A stretch of DNA of 64,000 nucleotides from Gnetum montanum (lineage: Eukaryota; Streptophyta; Gnetopsida; Gnetales; Gnetaceae): the NCBI GenBank assembly GCA_015680685.1, contig MNCI01018185.1, forward strand, positions 93,509-157,508. The letters run 5' to 3'. Both the position numbers and the translations under genes were made by a program. This document shows positions 49,115 through 59,569 of this stretch, one piece after another. A model generated the notes under the pieces. The model saw nothing but the letters and a program-made list of their open reading frames with translations. It was not told the DNA's origin and searched no databases. Each line of letters opens with the position of its first letter. The stretch's first letter is position 1.

Positions 49115-50014
49115 TGATGATTGATGATTATATCCTACACCCAACCACATGAATTACAAAATTTCACATGCAATCCTATCAAATTTCACAAACATTAAGT
49201 TTCTAAGTATGCTAGTTCTAGAAGGTGAAATCTAATCATGGTAATTGTTGTCTTCCCAACTACACCTGTGAATCTTAGTTATATAGTTATGTGTAACTGG
49301 GATACATGATTTTTATTATTTTATATTTTATTTGTCTACAATTAATAATGAGTTGAAACTCAATTTATTAACCAATTTAACTAATCTAATAGTTAATTAA
49401 TAACTAACTATCCTAACATAAGCATCCAATCGCACTTTTGGTTCACATCTTGAATGCATACAACACTGTTAGGTTACCAAGTGTTAAGTGTTGTTGGGAT
49501 TACCAAGTGTTTTATGTTATGCTTGAAGTGGTTCTACTTATGTATTTAATCTATTTAGCTTAATTAGTTAAGTAATTAAAGTCGTATCTTAATTAATCAC
49601 ATTATTAATGAAAATAGTAAATGCAAAAATAAATCATTAATCTATTCCAAGTGCTATAAGGTTTGATCAAAAGGCTTGCCTTTATTGTCATTCACACTAT
49701 TGTGCTCAAGGACATCAGTGCTCAAATAAAGATTTGTACACTTTCTAACTCTTATTGCAAGCACTTAGAAAAATATTCTAACTTTCAAATGAAAAAAATA
49801 TACAAGCTATGATACAACTATGATAAAACATGTCATAAACATGATGGGTGTATTTATAGACTTTATTGTGGAGCTACATTGATGAGGTCCCATAAATGCA
49901 ACAAATGCTATGTCGATGTGGCCCCATCGATGAGGTAACACCATGTTGACGAGGCTACATTGATGGGGATCCATTGACAAGGGCCCATCAATGCAACACT
50001 TTGATGCTTCATTA
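49115..50014 (-). repeat. 5' LTR of element D
   Basis: 900 bp. On the minus strand it starts TAATGAAGC (expected TGATGAAG as in the 3' copy) at 50014 and ends at 49115 with CATCAATCATCA. Its last 40 bp match the LTR ends of A, B and C. It aligns with 7348-8255 at roughly 85% by eye. Confidence 0.9.
49851..50014 (-). promoter_or_regulatory. U3 of D 5' LTR: GATGGGGCCC-like module array and TATA box
   Basis: On the minus strand about 156 bp of U3 holds six or seven units such as GGGGCCACATCGACAT and ATGGATCCCCATCAATG, at about 14-17 bp spacing, then TATAAATA (complement of 49851-49858). Confidence 0.65.
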
Positions 50015-51445
50015 GCTTTTTGAATCATGTAAATATGATCTACAGAGATCAAGGTTTGTAAGCTCTTCATGCACATTATCTTTCAAATTCATCAATATTA
50101 ATAGATTTTGTTAATTTGACAATCATTTCCAAGCCCCTAAATATTAGTATTTTTTATCATAATAATTTTTTATTAATTATTTGAAAGTGAAATTCTATGT
50201 TAGATACAACAACCATTGAATATAAAAGGGTTTTTTTTATTGCATTATCAAATTTCTCATTGACTTTTCAAAAAGTTGGAAAGGATATGGTCTTTTAAAT
50301 TAGACCAATTAAGCATATTAAAATCATAAATATAATAAGTGGTTTCCATAAGACTTGATATATGATTAAGATGGATCTTAGCTCACATAAGTAAAAATTC
50401 TAGATGCTAAAGCATTGATTATGTAACAAGTTTTATATTATAATTTCCAAAGTCATATTACTATTTTTATTAAAAGAGTTATATTGCCACTATGTCTTTT
50501 AATGCTTTAAAACAAGGCAACTCATGCACATCAATGATAAGATATTGTAGATCATGCTAAGATTTCTTCTATTGAAGTTCTAATAACAAACCCTTCCTTT
50601 TCTTTTCATGCTACTAGGTAGAATATTCCTTTAAAAAATGTTCTAGTCAATTTATTTCCAAAGAATTTCTAACAATGATAAGAAGAAATCTATATATGTT
50701 CCTAAGACTCGTAGAAACCTAGTATTGATTTATATGAATTTCAAATAGTTTTACAAAATAAAAACATTTAGGAAATGATTTCTTAGTGAAGATATAACAA
50801 ATATTCATAATAGAAAATATTTTAAGAATATTTCATTTCCTGATCATTCTTTTGCAGGTCTTATGTAGGATATGGAAGCTTCTTATAAGGATGTTGATTT
50901 CATTGACAAGGCAAGCATCTTCTTCTCTTTTACTTAAAATTTTAATTCTCTCATGGAATATTTGAGGCCATACTACTAAAATTTAGATAAAATTTTTTAG
51001 TGATTTTCTTACATGAAATTTACTTCCTAATGTTATTCATATTTAAGAGATCAAAATTTCTAATTCAAATATAGTCATGATAGATAACAATATTCTTTAG
51101 AATTCTATAGTGTTATATACTAATCACAATGAAGGTCAAGATAGTGCAACTTTTATTATAAATCATTTTTATTTAATAAAAATGTCTTTAAAAAATAAAT
51201 AATTCTATAATGTAGGCATTTCTTCAATGTGCTTCAAGTCCTTCATTTATGCTCCTACAAATTCTATAGATAGAATTACTCCATGAAAGTTTCTTTCTTA
51301 AATTTTACTAAATAATAGTTAAATTTTTTTCATGATTTTAATATATTGGAAAATTCTTATAAAAAAATTTGTGGACATTTTTTCTTTCACTTGAAAGTTA
51401 AGATCTCTCTATTTGATGTAATCTTTAGCAACAAAAATTTTAGAT
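50015..51445. other. AT-rich sequence without recognisable genes
   Basis: Flank of element D. No frame, LTR or known domain was recognised on either strand. It may be old host intergenic sequence or an unrecognised repeat. Confidence 0.5.
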
Positions 51446-51860
51446 GGCAACCTAGAACATTGGTATTCTCAATAACAAGACCTTTGAAATTACTAACACT
51501 ATGAAAAGACAAATAAGTTTCATTATCTACCTCTAAGAAACAATATGGAAAGGGGAGAAAGTGAAAGATTTAGTTCAAGGTTGCAAACTCCTCTATTCAG
51601 AAAAAGAAAATCATTGAAATGGAGTGGATATCATCGTTGATCAATCTATCAAAGATAAAATAGTATAAATATATCACCATAGTAATTGAATTATGAACAT
51701 CAAAATTGTTCTTGGAAATGAAATCATCAATGTCATTAGCATATATGCTTCCCAAAAATTTGATTAAGTAGATTTTTTAGATTCCATGGATCAAGTGTTT
51801 CAAGAAATTTCCTGGTAAGCAAGCATATTCATCAGAGGAGGTTATAATGATCAAGTTGGA
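51446..51860 (+). pseudogene. RTE-type LINE endonuclease relic, left copy
   Basis: One frame, broken only by substitution stops, reads NIGILNNKTFEITNTMKRQ, KGEKVKDLVQGCKLLYS, NGVDIIVDQSIKDKIV, NIKIVLGNEIINVISIYAS, QVFQEISW and IRGGYNDQVG. This is the order of the apurinic-type endonuclease of plant RTE-clade LINEs: an N-terminal ATWN motif now AT-stop-N, QET/KG, NGVGI, VISVYAPQ, and GGDxNxHVG. The domain would nick target DNA. Five stops replace W, Q, R or similar codons within the part shared with 63683-64000, and further stops follow. The alignment ends at the N at 51861. Upstream of 51446 no further LINE sequence was recognised. Confidence 0.75.
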
Positions 51861-51861
51861 N
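51861..51861. other. Single N at a sequence junction
   Basis: Left of the N is LINE endonuclease sequence; right of it is the middle of an LTR tail. The N therefore sits exactly at the boundary between unrelated sequences and may be a scaffold join. Confidence 0.8.
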
Positions 51862-51929
51862 AACCTTAGGTGTTCCATAAGATGTCTAGGAACTTAGTCT
51901 ATGGACCTCGATCAGATCGCGTGTGTAAC
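51862..51929 (+). repeat. 5' LTR tail of C, part left of B
   Basis: ACCTTAGGTGTTCCATAAG and ACTTAGTCTATGGA align with 63571-63640 in C's 3' LTR. It ends with GTAAC directly before B's LTR. The last 46 bp of this LTR are at 59379-59424. Confidence 0.85.
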
Positions 51930-52053
51930 TGATGAGACATGATTCACATGAGCTACGATATCGCATATGCGATATCGTAGCCGTCACAATATCACGTTGT
52001 CCCCTGCGATGTCACGTACGCGATATCGCAATCCACCGCCAAATCTATAAATA
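51930..52053 (+). promoter_or_regulatory. U3 of B 5' LTR: GATATC palindromes and TATA box
   Basis: About five modules (CGATATCGC twice, CGATATCGT, CAATATCAC, CGATGTCAC) precede the TATA box. The B 3' LTR has about seven. Confidence 0.75.
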
Positions 52054-52923
52054 AGAGGCAGCACTCCCCTTATTCCTCATCCTAGGCTAGAAGTAGGGAA
52101 ACTCTGGCAGATTGATCACTCCAGAGATAGAATATTTTCCAGGTGCCCACAGTAGGAGTCCTCAAGTGAACGGATCTTTATTTGAGTAACATTGTACCTA
52201 AACACAAGTTGTGTACGGCAATAAAGATGAGCTTTGTGGATAAACCTAGCAGTGCATGGAATAGGATTTATTACTTGTTATTTCTTACATGTTATTTCCT
52301 ACCTATTATTTATTACCCTGCAGTAGCGCGGCATGAGTACGACTTGATTACGAGCATTTATGAATGTGTATGGCTAATCAAGGAATCGGCTGCTCATCGC
52401 AATTAGATTCTCCTACCCTCAACTCCTAGAATGCGAAATGAGTACGAATTGATTATGAGCATCTAAGGATGTGTACAACTAGTCAAGGAGTGGATGCTCA
52501 TTACGTTTAGGCTAGCTAAGTGCCTCAGTACGACCACTCCAAGCACATGCATTACACGTGGTGATCCCACTAACGATTAGCATTTGGTAGCTATGGTTGC
52601 ATAGTTTAGGGTGTGTACGGTAAGTGGGAACAAATGCTGACGCTAGTTAATTTAGACTTAGTCATTAGTTAGAGTTAGTTAATTCCTCAACCCTTCACCT
52701 CGATAGCATAGGAGAAAAACACATAAAAGATATAAAAATCATATACCTTGGACTTACTTAACCATACACCATGAAAAATACAAGTAAGTCTAGGAAGACA
52801 ATGAATGATTAACCCCAAGTGTTCCATGGGGCATGTAGGCATTTAGTCTATGGAGTTCAACCGGATCGTGCGTGCTATGCTCATTTTGTATGGTTATGTG
52901 TAAGGGTACCTCACCACTCATCA
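51930..52923 (+). repeat. 5' LTR of element B
   Basis: 994 bp, TGATGAGACATG to CACTCATCA. TATAAATA is at 52046-52053 and AATAAA at 52220-52225. R-U5 contains two tandem copies of a block of about 110 bp (about 52323-52432 and 52433-52515), each with ATGAGTACGA-TTGATTA and GGATGCTCAT-like ends. Confidence 0.95.
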
Positions 52924-52937
52924 TTGGTGCTGGGGAC
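52924..52937 (+). other. Primer binding site of B, with a small deletion
   Basis: TTGGTGCTGGGGAC after the LTR fits TTGGCGCCGTTGCCGGGGAC if about 6 nt in the middle are lost. This would weaken tRNA-Asp priming. Confidence 0.6.
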
Positions 52938-53059
52938 TAAGTGTTTGTGCGTCGAATAGACCATAAAGAATATCACTCACATCATTGTGAGCCTTAATGA
53001 ACCTTCGAGTTAGTCAAAAGAGAAAATTTTATAATGGTAAAATTAGCACACCGATAACA

Positions 53060-55380
53060 ATGTCTTCTTCTCATAAGAGAAACTCACCACCTAAGGACCA
53101 TACAAAGAATAGTCGGCAACATAAAACACATAACCTAAATCAACCAGTTCCTCACCAATATAGGGTGGAACATACTCGTCCCGATGATTATGTTCCCAAC
53201 TACACTTTTATCTTCCATCAAGATGAACAGATGTGCTGGAGAGATTTGCAAGGTAACATTGTGGTACCTCTGAACTGTGTAGTCCCAAACATGCTTCTCT
53301 GTGCTTTCGCACAGATTGGCATGACAAAATTGTATGCTGAATACATTGCAGAAAATTTTGACGTAAGGGACTACCATCCCACACCCTTACAACGTATGAG
53401 GGACGTAAGGCAGGAGAGTCAACATGCACTGTTGAAGGGAAAAGGTTCGCATGTCCTCAGTGAAATAGGAGATGAGGAGCCCCTTATAATGGGTTCTTTA
53501 GCAAACGATGTTCCCACTCCTAATGATGATGAGGGGGTTGGGTATCAGAACCTACGATCAACGATACATAACCATGGTTTTGATGCCCATGAACACCAAC
53601 TTTTCACAAAGGGAACAACCACTCATGCTAAGGACGGGCACTTAGATCGTCACCATGATCAGGGCCATAGCAGCCAAAGAGAAGACAACAAACATCATCA
53701 TGGTGATGGTTTCCCTTATTCTTCCCCTTCTTCACATCACTCAGCCTCTCCTTCCACATCTGGGCGTAGCCATCATGAACACAATGGAGAGGATAAAGGT
53801 AGAAAAAACAAGAGACCTTGACGGAAAATTTGAGAGAGAGGACAAGGGCAAGGATGTAGGGAGAGTAGGAAACAACACAGACATCACAGGCATCATGAAG
53901 GAGATGATCATGATGAGCCCCTACTCCCAACCTGAAGTATGCTTGACATAATGGAGGTAGTTAGGATTCCCACAAGGCATTTAAAAGATAGTCGAATCAA
54001 ACGATTAGACATGAACAATATCCCACGATTTGAAGGGGGATACAATGTTGATCTGAAAAATCATTTATAGGAATTTCATGATGTTTGTGCCTTGCAGAAT
54101 ATAGAAAATGAGTGGAAAAAACTTAAGTTGTTCCCAAGGACACTCATCAAGGAAGCAGAGATTTGGTACCAGTTCTTGGAATTGAAAACTATCAGCAGGT
54201 GGAGTACGATGCTAGAACTATTCAACGATAAGTATCAGATGTACTCTAGAGTGTCCAATTTGCTTAAGAAGATCCAAGGCTAGAAGCAAGATACTCATGA
54301 ACCCTTGGATGCTGCCATGGCCCGCTACTACACATTGTTACATCATTGCCTGAGCCATGGGTATGCTTAGTAGGATCAACTTCGCCACATTGTGGATGGG
54401 CTAAGGCATGAAACTAGAAGAACCCTTGGGACTTATGCCCAAGGGAGACTCTCACAACTTAGAGTCCATGAAGTACATAGCTTGTTGGAATAAGTAGCAA
54501 AAGAGGAAGGTGAGCTACAAAAAATAGAAATTACGGAAGAATATAATCGTGACCCCTCTCTTCAAGAGAAGGGAGTGAAGTTTTGTGATGAAGAGGATGA
54601 GTCACCAATCGAAGAGTTGGTGAACTGGAAAACCTTGCCGATCCAAAAATTAACAATAGAAATAGCGGCTAAGGTAGATGACATATGGAGCTCCTTACAC
54701 TCTACAATTGAAACTGTCCTAAAAATTGTAGAAGAGTCTAAGGTAGAACAAAGTAGTGACAAAGGTAAGAAAAAGTGGAGAAATTTAAGCCTTGCACATA
54801 ACAAGGGTAAGGGGAAAATCACTAACTTTGATGTGGCTGCGGACTCTGACACAGATGATGACGGTGGATGTGAGATTTGCCACTATGACCATCCTAAGGG
54901 ATGTTGCCCCATCATCTCACATCTATCGAAGTCTGGGGTGTATGTGCTTAATCCAAGACTCAACCAATGGAAAACACCCCGAAGGTTACCTTATCCACAA
55001 GGTAACCCAAGGTAGTTCCACTAACCACTAACGTATTATCTAAGTGGAACTCCACCACAGCCCATCGGACAACATCAGTTATGGCAATACCCATAGTCAT
55101 GGGGGATGCCATCACTGAAACATCAGTACCCTTACCAGCCACCTAACCCTTATGGATATTATGTGTAGCAGCTGATTTCTCCAAGTGACTCTATGAGTCA
55201 CACAACCCCCAACCATCACTACCAAGTTCGGGAGTACTTCAGAAGGACTCCTTCTCCTCCGGGAGACACTCCATACCCACACCATCCTCCAAATCCATCC
55301 ACACCTCTTCCACTAGTAGTACTTCCCATAACACCTCCCGCTCCAACAATGCAAGTGGAACTTCCTCCTCAACCATAGCA
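53060..55380 (+). pseudogene. B Gag remnant
   Basis: Start chosen at 53060 (MSSSHKRNSPPKDHT) because C begins alike (MYSSSNKSTSPPRNHT). The frame also opens at 52997, but that part is leader. 53060-53821 is open, including YVPNYTFIFHQDEQMCWRDL and a histidine, serine and aspartate-rich end. After a frame change the core follows: MNNIPRFEGGYNVD near 54010, ALQNIENEWKKLKLFPRTL at 54092, then LFNDKYQMYSRVSNLLKKI. 54575-55015 carries an acidic linker and CEICHYDHPKGCC at 54870-54908, the C-X2-C-X3-H-X4-C knuckle-like motif. A proline and tyrosine-rich tail continues to about 55380. Stops break it at several places, but long stretches are clean. Confidence 0.85.
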
Positions 55381-55390
55381 ATGTCACACT

Positions 55391-56175
55391 ATGAGAGCTA
55401 TAAATATTCAACCCACTGCTAGTTCTGACAACTGTAAAACGAGAAGACCTTTCTTCAAAACCAAAAGCCCAGACAAACTCTCGCAACAACAAGTGGTTGA
55501 GCCCATGTACACTCCTCCACCATCTAACACTTCGAAGCACCCTTCAGTCCAACAGAGCTTAACGCATACGGTTATGTTAACGCATACCATAACTGACTGG
55601 ATCAAGGTAGGCCACCTTCCTAGGAAACTAACTAACCCTAGGAGTCCCTTAATCTATTTACAAATTTTTGGAAATAAACAACATAGGGCTCTTCTTGACT
55701 CAGGTTCCGGAGTTAACTTAATTTCACGAGTGATGTATCATGCCTGGAACCTGCCCCAACTTAAGAAGAGCAACATCCAACTCAAGCTAGTAGACCAGTC
55801 CATCACCATTCCCTTGGGATTGGTGGAGGACATCATAACCACTGCGTGTGGTTGGTCTTACCTAGCTAATTTTTTAGTGATTGAAGTTAACAACAACAAA
55901 GGGGAATTCCCAATTATAATGGAAAGGGCATGACTAAGTACAGTAGATGCATGCCTTAGGATCTGCGATCTTTTCTTAGAAATCTCTAAGATAAACATTT
56001 ATGGAAAGATCGAGAAGAGGAAAGTTCCATGCATCACATACAGTGATTCATCGGGTGATGACATGGAGGAAATGCCTCCATGTAATAGGTGTGCTCTTGA
56101 AACTTTGAAACAAAGATGCCTATATGTAGCAACCACACAACCAGTAGTAGATACCTCGTGGTTGATAGCTATTTG
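55391..56175 (+). pseudogene. B aspartic protease domain
   Basis: 55391-55933 is an open frame. HLPRKLTNPRSPLIYLQIFG leads to ALLDSGSGVNLIS, the retropepsin active site (DSG, aspartate codon 55697-55699), followed by SIQLK-like sequence, ITIPLGLVEDI and FLVIEVNNNKGEFPII (flap and C-terminal strands). In known families it would cut Gag. The catalytic DSG is intact and the domain is free of stops until 55932. Past that stop the frame still reads acidic, cysteine-containing sequence to about 56175 and then a gag-pol tail to 56394. RT should begin here but does not. D lacks this active site and A lacks the domain, so B has the only readable protease of the family in the window. Confidence 0.85.
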
Positions 56176-56394
56176 AAGGAGCAAACAAATATGCATGGAA
56201 CGAACTGAGAATAGAAGCCATGCCAACAACGAAAGCATAAACACATTGGAATATGAGTGTTATCAACTTCCATTCCTTAATCTAAGAACATCAATTGGGA
56301 GAAGTTGGGCACTTCTTAGAAATTCAAATAGATGCTCATTATTTCAAATCTCTCCCTTACAACTCAGTCATGGGGGAGATGGCCACCTATGCTA
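56176..56394 (+). pseudogene. B short C-terminal tail ending at an internal PPT-like site
   Basis: Reads MERTENRSHANNESINTLEY and then LNLRTSIGRSWALLRNSN and QLSHGGDGHLC before the stop. C has the same tail (TLEYEHCQLPILNLKTSIG). The SHGG codons overlap the PPT-like AGTCATGGGGGAGA at 56366-56379. No known domain; it may be the far end of a pol-type frame left after deletion of pol. Confidence 0.55.
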
Positions 56395-57987
56395 ATCATA
56401 TGGGGCCCTTAGTTCTTTTTTGATTTTTTATTTTACATATTTTTGTTTTACAACGTTTTTGTGTTACACATTTTTTTTTTACAAATTTCTTTAACTTTTC
56501 TAGTTTTTGTTTTACATATTTCTTTAACTTTTCTAATTTTTGTTTTACAACATCGTTATACTTTTTCCATTTTGTGTGTGTCTGTGTGTGATCCACCCTG
56601 TAAGTTTGTCACCCAATAAGTGTTTGGAATGATGGTATGAATTGTTTTCATATTGATTGCTAATGTTTGGGTTTTACCTTTAAGTCACAATGTTGATACT
56701 AAGGTATGTTTCTTTTGATATGACAAGTAATGAGTCCACTTCATCCATCCGTCCACAACACTCTATGGTCTTCAAGGGAGCTTGATGCATTTGTATTGGC
56801 CTTAATAAGAACTGAAATGAATCAGTGATTGGATATTTCTCAAACTAAGGAAGGAATCAAGGATTGAAAAGGGTGTGACTTCAAGGGAGCTTGATGCATT
56901 TGTATTGGCCATTCTCTTGGGTGCTTGGATGTTTTCTTTTTGAGTTTTCTCTCCATTCCAATGTTACCCAATTATCGGAAGCTAAGTCAATAAAAATCAA
57001 AAGTCTTTGTATGGTATGGTTCTCACACATAAAAACACAAAACACAAAAAAAAAAAAAAACAAAACAAAAATAAAGTGAGAATTCAAAGCATACCCCTTA
57101 AATGAATAAACTTGGGCTACAAGCACTGGTTATGGAACCAAAAGTATTCCCTCTAACTAAGGCCCTTCTTGCTTCCCATTCTCTCATTTGTTTCATCGAA
57201 ATGGTGGTGGATCTTTGGAGATGCATCCTTTTTATCCAAGAGGATGGTTTAGCCGAATGCATTGATGCGAATTCACTGGATATGGTTGGTTTGAGGCCAG
57301 ACGTGAAATGGGCTTTGCTAAGTCACATTAATCATGCAACACACAAGGGGCTGTACACCGCCTTGTTCTTGGGATATTATTCCATTCTCTTCTCTCCATC
57401 CTTCTCTCCATTGTTCACATCATTGCCAGTTGTATCATTAGTGTATATATTTTGGTTGACGCATTGTTTTCTTTTTGGTAAATTCTTGCAGTTAGCACTT
57501 TAAATCTTATTCCAAATGCCATTCCTAGAGCCTACGAACTCTTTGAATGTGGGTTTGTTAGGGCATTAAGGGTATAAGCCTGCTTTGGGGAGGACCCATT
57601 GACATTCTTATTTGGGGCATTAGTTAAATTCTTTCCCTTTGCAATTAATTTTATTTTGTTCATTTCCATCTTGACATCCATTTCATCGATGCCATAGTTA
57701 TCCTTGTTGACCTATCTTTCTTACTCCTTTTCTTTCTCCATTCTAATGCTACCGGAGGTTCGTGATTAGTCATGGGGGTGTGGGGCCCGATTTTTTTGAT
57801 TTTCTCCTAGCCCCAAATTTTTTGATTTTTTTCCTAATCCCTACACCTTCGGTAGTCATCATTAATATATTCCCCAATCCGTATTAGCCATACCACAACC
57901 TAGCCAATGAACCTACACCGAAGCAAGGTATCAATTACATGATGATTCATTTACCCTTGCTAATATAAGATTGTGTTATGTGTGTAG
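56395..57987 (+). other. B spacer with T-rich tract and second PPT-like site
   Basis: Starts with GGGGCCC and a TTTTTTGATTTTTT-like tract (56410-56570), and contains AGTCATGGGGGTG at 57768-57780, again followed by GGGGCCC and T-rich sequence. A 31-bp segment is repeated exactly (56771-56801 and 56880-56910). The frame at 57102-57503 has a hydrophobic C-terminus but is not open in C, so it is probably not a gene. Confidence 0.6.
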
Positions 57988-58170
57988 ATGGCGAGAATTC
58001 AAATAACGGATTAGATTTGGAGCAAACACTTGGAATAGATCAGCGTTGAAGCAGCTATGAAAGGAGCAAGATCGATGGTGTGCTTATGGATGGACAACAA
58101 AGGCACAATCTTGGCTTTGGTAGCAGCAACACTTCTTTCTCTCTCTCTTTCTCAGCTGCTAACTAAGGCC
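57988..58170 (+). other. Short ORF after an acceptor-like TGTGTGTAG in B
   Basis: ATGGCGAGAATTC directly follows TTATGTGTGTAG. C has ATGGCAATC after TGTGTGTAG at 62535-62543, and the next 160 bp are clearly homologous (for example AAAGGAGCAAGATCGAT and CTCAGCTGC). Stops fall in both. The position matches the ORF2 start of D but the protein does not, so this may be what is left after ORF2 was lost. Confidence 0.35.
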
Positions 58171-58334
58171 TGATGTCATTGTAATAAGGTGTTCATCCTT
58201 GTTGTCATGAACACCAGTTTTGTCAAATCTTATAATGATGATCCGTTCACATGTCATCCCATTAGCTCCATTCCCCTCAATAATTCCATACCTTCCCGAT
58301 ATTATTGTAAGGAACTCAAGGACAAGTTTTCATT

Positions 58335-58348
58335 CAGTCATGGGGGTA
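58335..58348 (+). other. Polypurine tract of element B
   Basis: CAGTCATGGGGGTA directly abuts the 3' LTR start TGATGAGATG. Confidence 0.85.
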
Positions 58349-58503
58349 TGATGAGATGCAATTTGCATGAGCCATGATATCGTGTACGTGATATCATGGC
58401 CGCCACGATATGGCATCCCATGCGATATCACGTAGGCGATATCGCGTCATCCCCTACGATGTCGCGTATGTGATATTGCGGTCCACCACCAAATCTATAA
58501 ATA
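58349..58503 (+). promoter_or_regulatory. U3 of B 3' LTR: GATATC palindromes and TATA box
   Basis: About seven modules including TGATATCGTG, CGATATCACG, CGATATCGCG and CGATGTCGCG, then the TATA box. U3 is about 30 bp longer than in the 5' LTR. Confidence 0.75.
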
Positions 58504-59373
58504 AGAGGAGGCACTCCCCTTATTCCTCATCCTAGGCTAGAAGTAGGGAAACTCTGGAAAATTGATCACTCTAGAGATAGAATATTTTCCATGTACCCAT
58601 AGTAGGAGTCCCCAAGTGAACAGATCTTTATTCAAGCAACATTGTACCTAAAAGCAAGTTGTGTATGACAATAAAGACGAGCTCTATGGATAAACCTTGC
58701 AGTGCATGGAATAGGATTTATTACTTGTTATTTCTTACATGTTATTTCCTATCTATTATTTATTACCCTGCAGTAGTGCGGCATGAGTACGACTTGATTA
58801 CAAGCATTTACAGATGTGTACGACTAATCAAGGAATCGGCTACTCATCACGATTAGATTCTCTCACCCTCAACTCCTAGAATGTGGAATGAGTACAACTT
58901 GATTACGAGCATCTAAGGATGTGTACAACTAGTCAAGGAGCAGATGCTCATTACATTTAGGCTAGTTAAGTGCCTCAGTATGACCACTTTAAGCACATGC
59001 GTTATGCGTGGTGATCCCAGTAATCATTAGTGTTTGGTAGCCATGGTTGCATAGTTCAGGGTGTTTACGGTAAGTGGGAACGGATGCTGACGCTAGTTAA
59101 TGTAGACTTAGTCATTAGCTAGAGTTAGTTAGTTCCTCAACCCTTCACCTCGATAGCATAGGAGAAAAACATATAAAAGATATAAAAATCATATACCTTG
59201 GACTTACTTAACCATACACCGTGACAAACACAAGTAAGTCTAGGAAGAAAATGAATGATTAACCCCAAGTGTTCCATGGGGTATGTAGGCATTTAGTTTG
59301 TGGAGTTTGACCAGATCACGCGTGATACACTCGTTTTGTATGGTTGAGTGTAGGGGTACCTCGCCACTCATCA
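58349..59373 (+). repeat. 3' LTR of element B
   Basis: 1025 bp with TATAAATA at 58496-58503, ending CACTCATCA. It aligns with 51930-52923, with a longer U3. After its end comes GTAAC and the rest of C's LTR tail, which repeats the last 46 bp of the LTR. Confidence 0.95.
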
Positions 59374-59424
59374 GTAACGCTTGTATTCATATGGTTGAGT
59401 GTAGGGGTACCTTGCCACTCATCA
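59374..59424 (+). repeat. Target duplication and remaining 5' LTR tail of C
   Basis: GTAAC (second copy of the B target duplication) followed by GCTTGTATTCATATGG to CACTCATCA, the last part of C's 5' LTR, next to the PBS. Confidence 0.9.
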
Positions 59425-59444
59425 TCGGCATCATTGCTGGGGAC
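59425..59444 (+). other. Primer binding site of C (tRNA-Asp type)
   Basis: TCGGCATCATTGCTGGGGAC against TTGGCGCCGTTGCCGGGGAC: 15 of 20 match and all five differences are transitions. Confidence 0.8.
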
Positions 59445-59569
59445 TAAGTTATTTGTGCACTAAGTAGATCATAGGAAATCCTCCACATCGTTCGGAAGCT
59501 TAAACGAACCCTTAGGATTAATCAAAATCAAATTTAAATAATGGTTAATAGCACACAGACAAGATAACA

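Larger units (their letters stand above)
7348..50014 (-). mobile_element. Athila-like LTR retrotransposon D, split by elements A and F
   Basis: Read on the minus strand, the parts occur in canonical order: 5' LTR (50014-49115), tRNA-Asp-type PBS, Gag, truncated protease, RT, RNase H, integrase, spacer, ORF2, PPT (8270-8256) and 3' LTR (8255-7348). Removing element A (35583-44195) rejoins the integrase, and removing F (11022-32691) rejoins ORF2. The remaining pieces total about 12.4 kb, a normal Athila length. The LTRs are about 900 and 908 bp and by eye roughly 85% alike, so the insertion is old. No convincing target duplication was found (GTATG left, GCTTT right). All coding parts are broken by stops. 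The gag and PBS relate D to A, B and C, for which it looks like the autonomous relative. Confidence 0.85.
51930..59373 (+). mobile_element. Non-autonomous Athila-like element B (gag-protease, no RT/RNH/IN)
   Basis: 7.4 kb with LTRs 51930-52923 and 58349-59373, flanked by the exact 5-bp duplication GTAAC (51925-51929 and 59374-59378) inside the LTR tail of C. The internal region has a shortened PBS, gag, an aspartic protease, a long spacer and PPT 58335-58348. The LTRs are roughly 92% alike by eye. The interval between protease end and 3' LTR is too short for pol and has no RT, RNase H or integrase motif. Confidence 0.92.

Noticed and set aside
7343-50019. Target duplication for element D
   Set aside because: GTATG and GCTTT do not match; either decayed or a boundary is slightly off.
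57102-57503. 133-residue frame in B with a hydrophobic C-terminus, possible envelope-like gene
   Set aside because: The homologous part of C has no open frame, and no conserved domain is visible.
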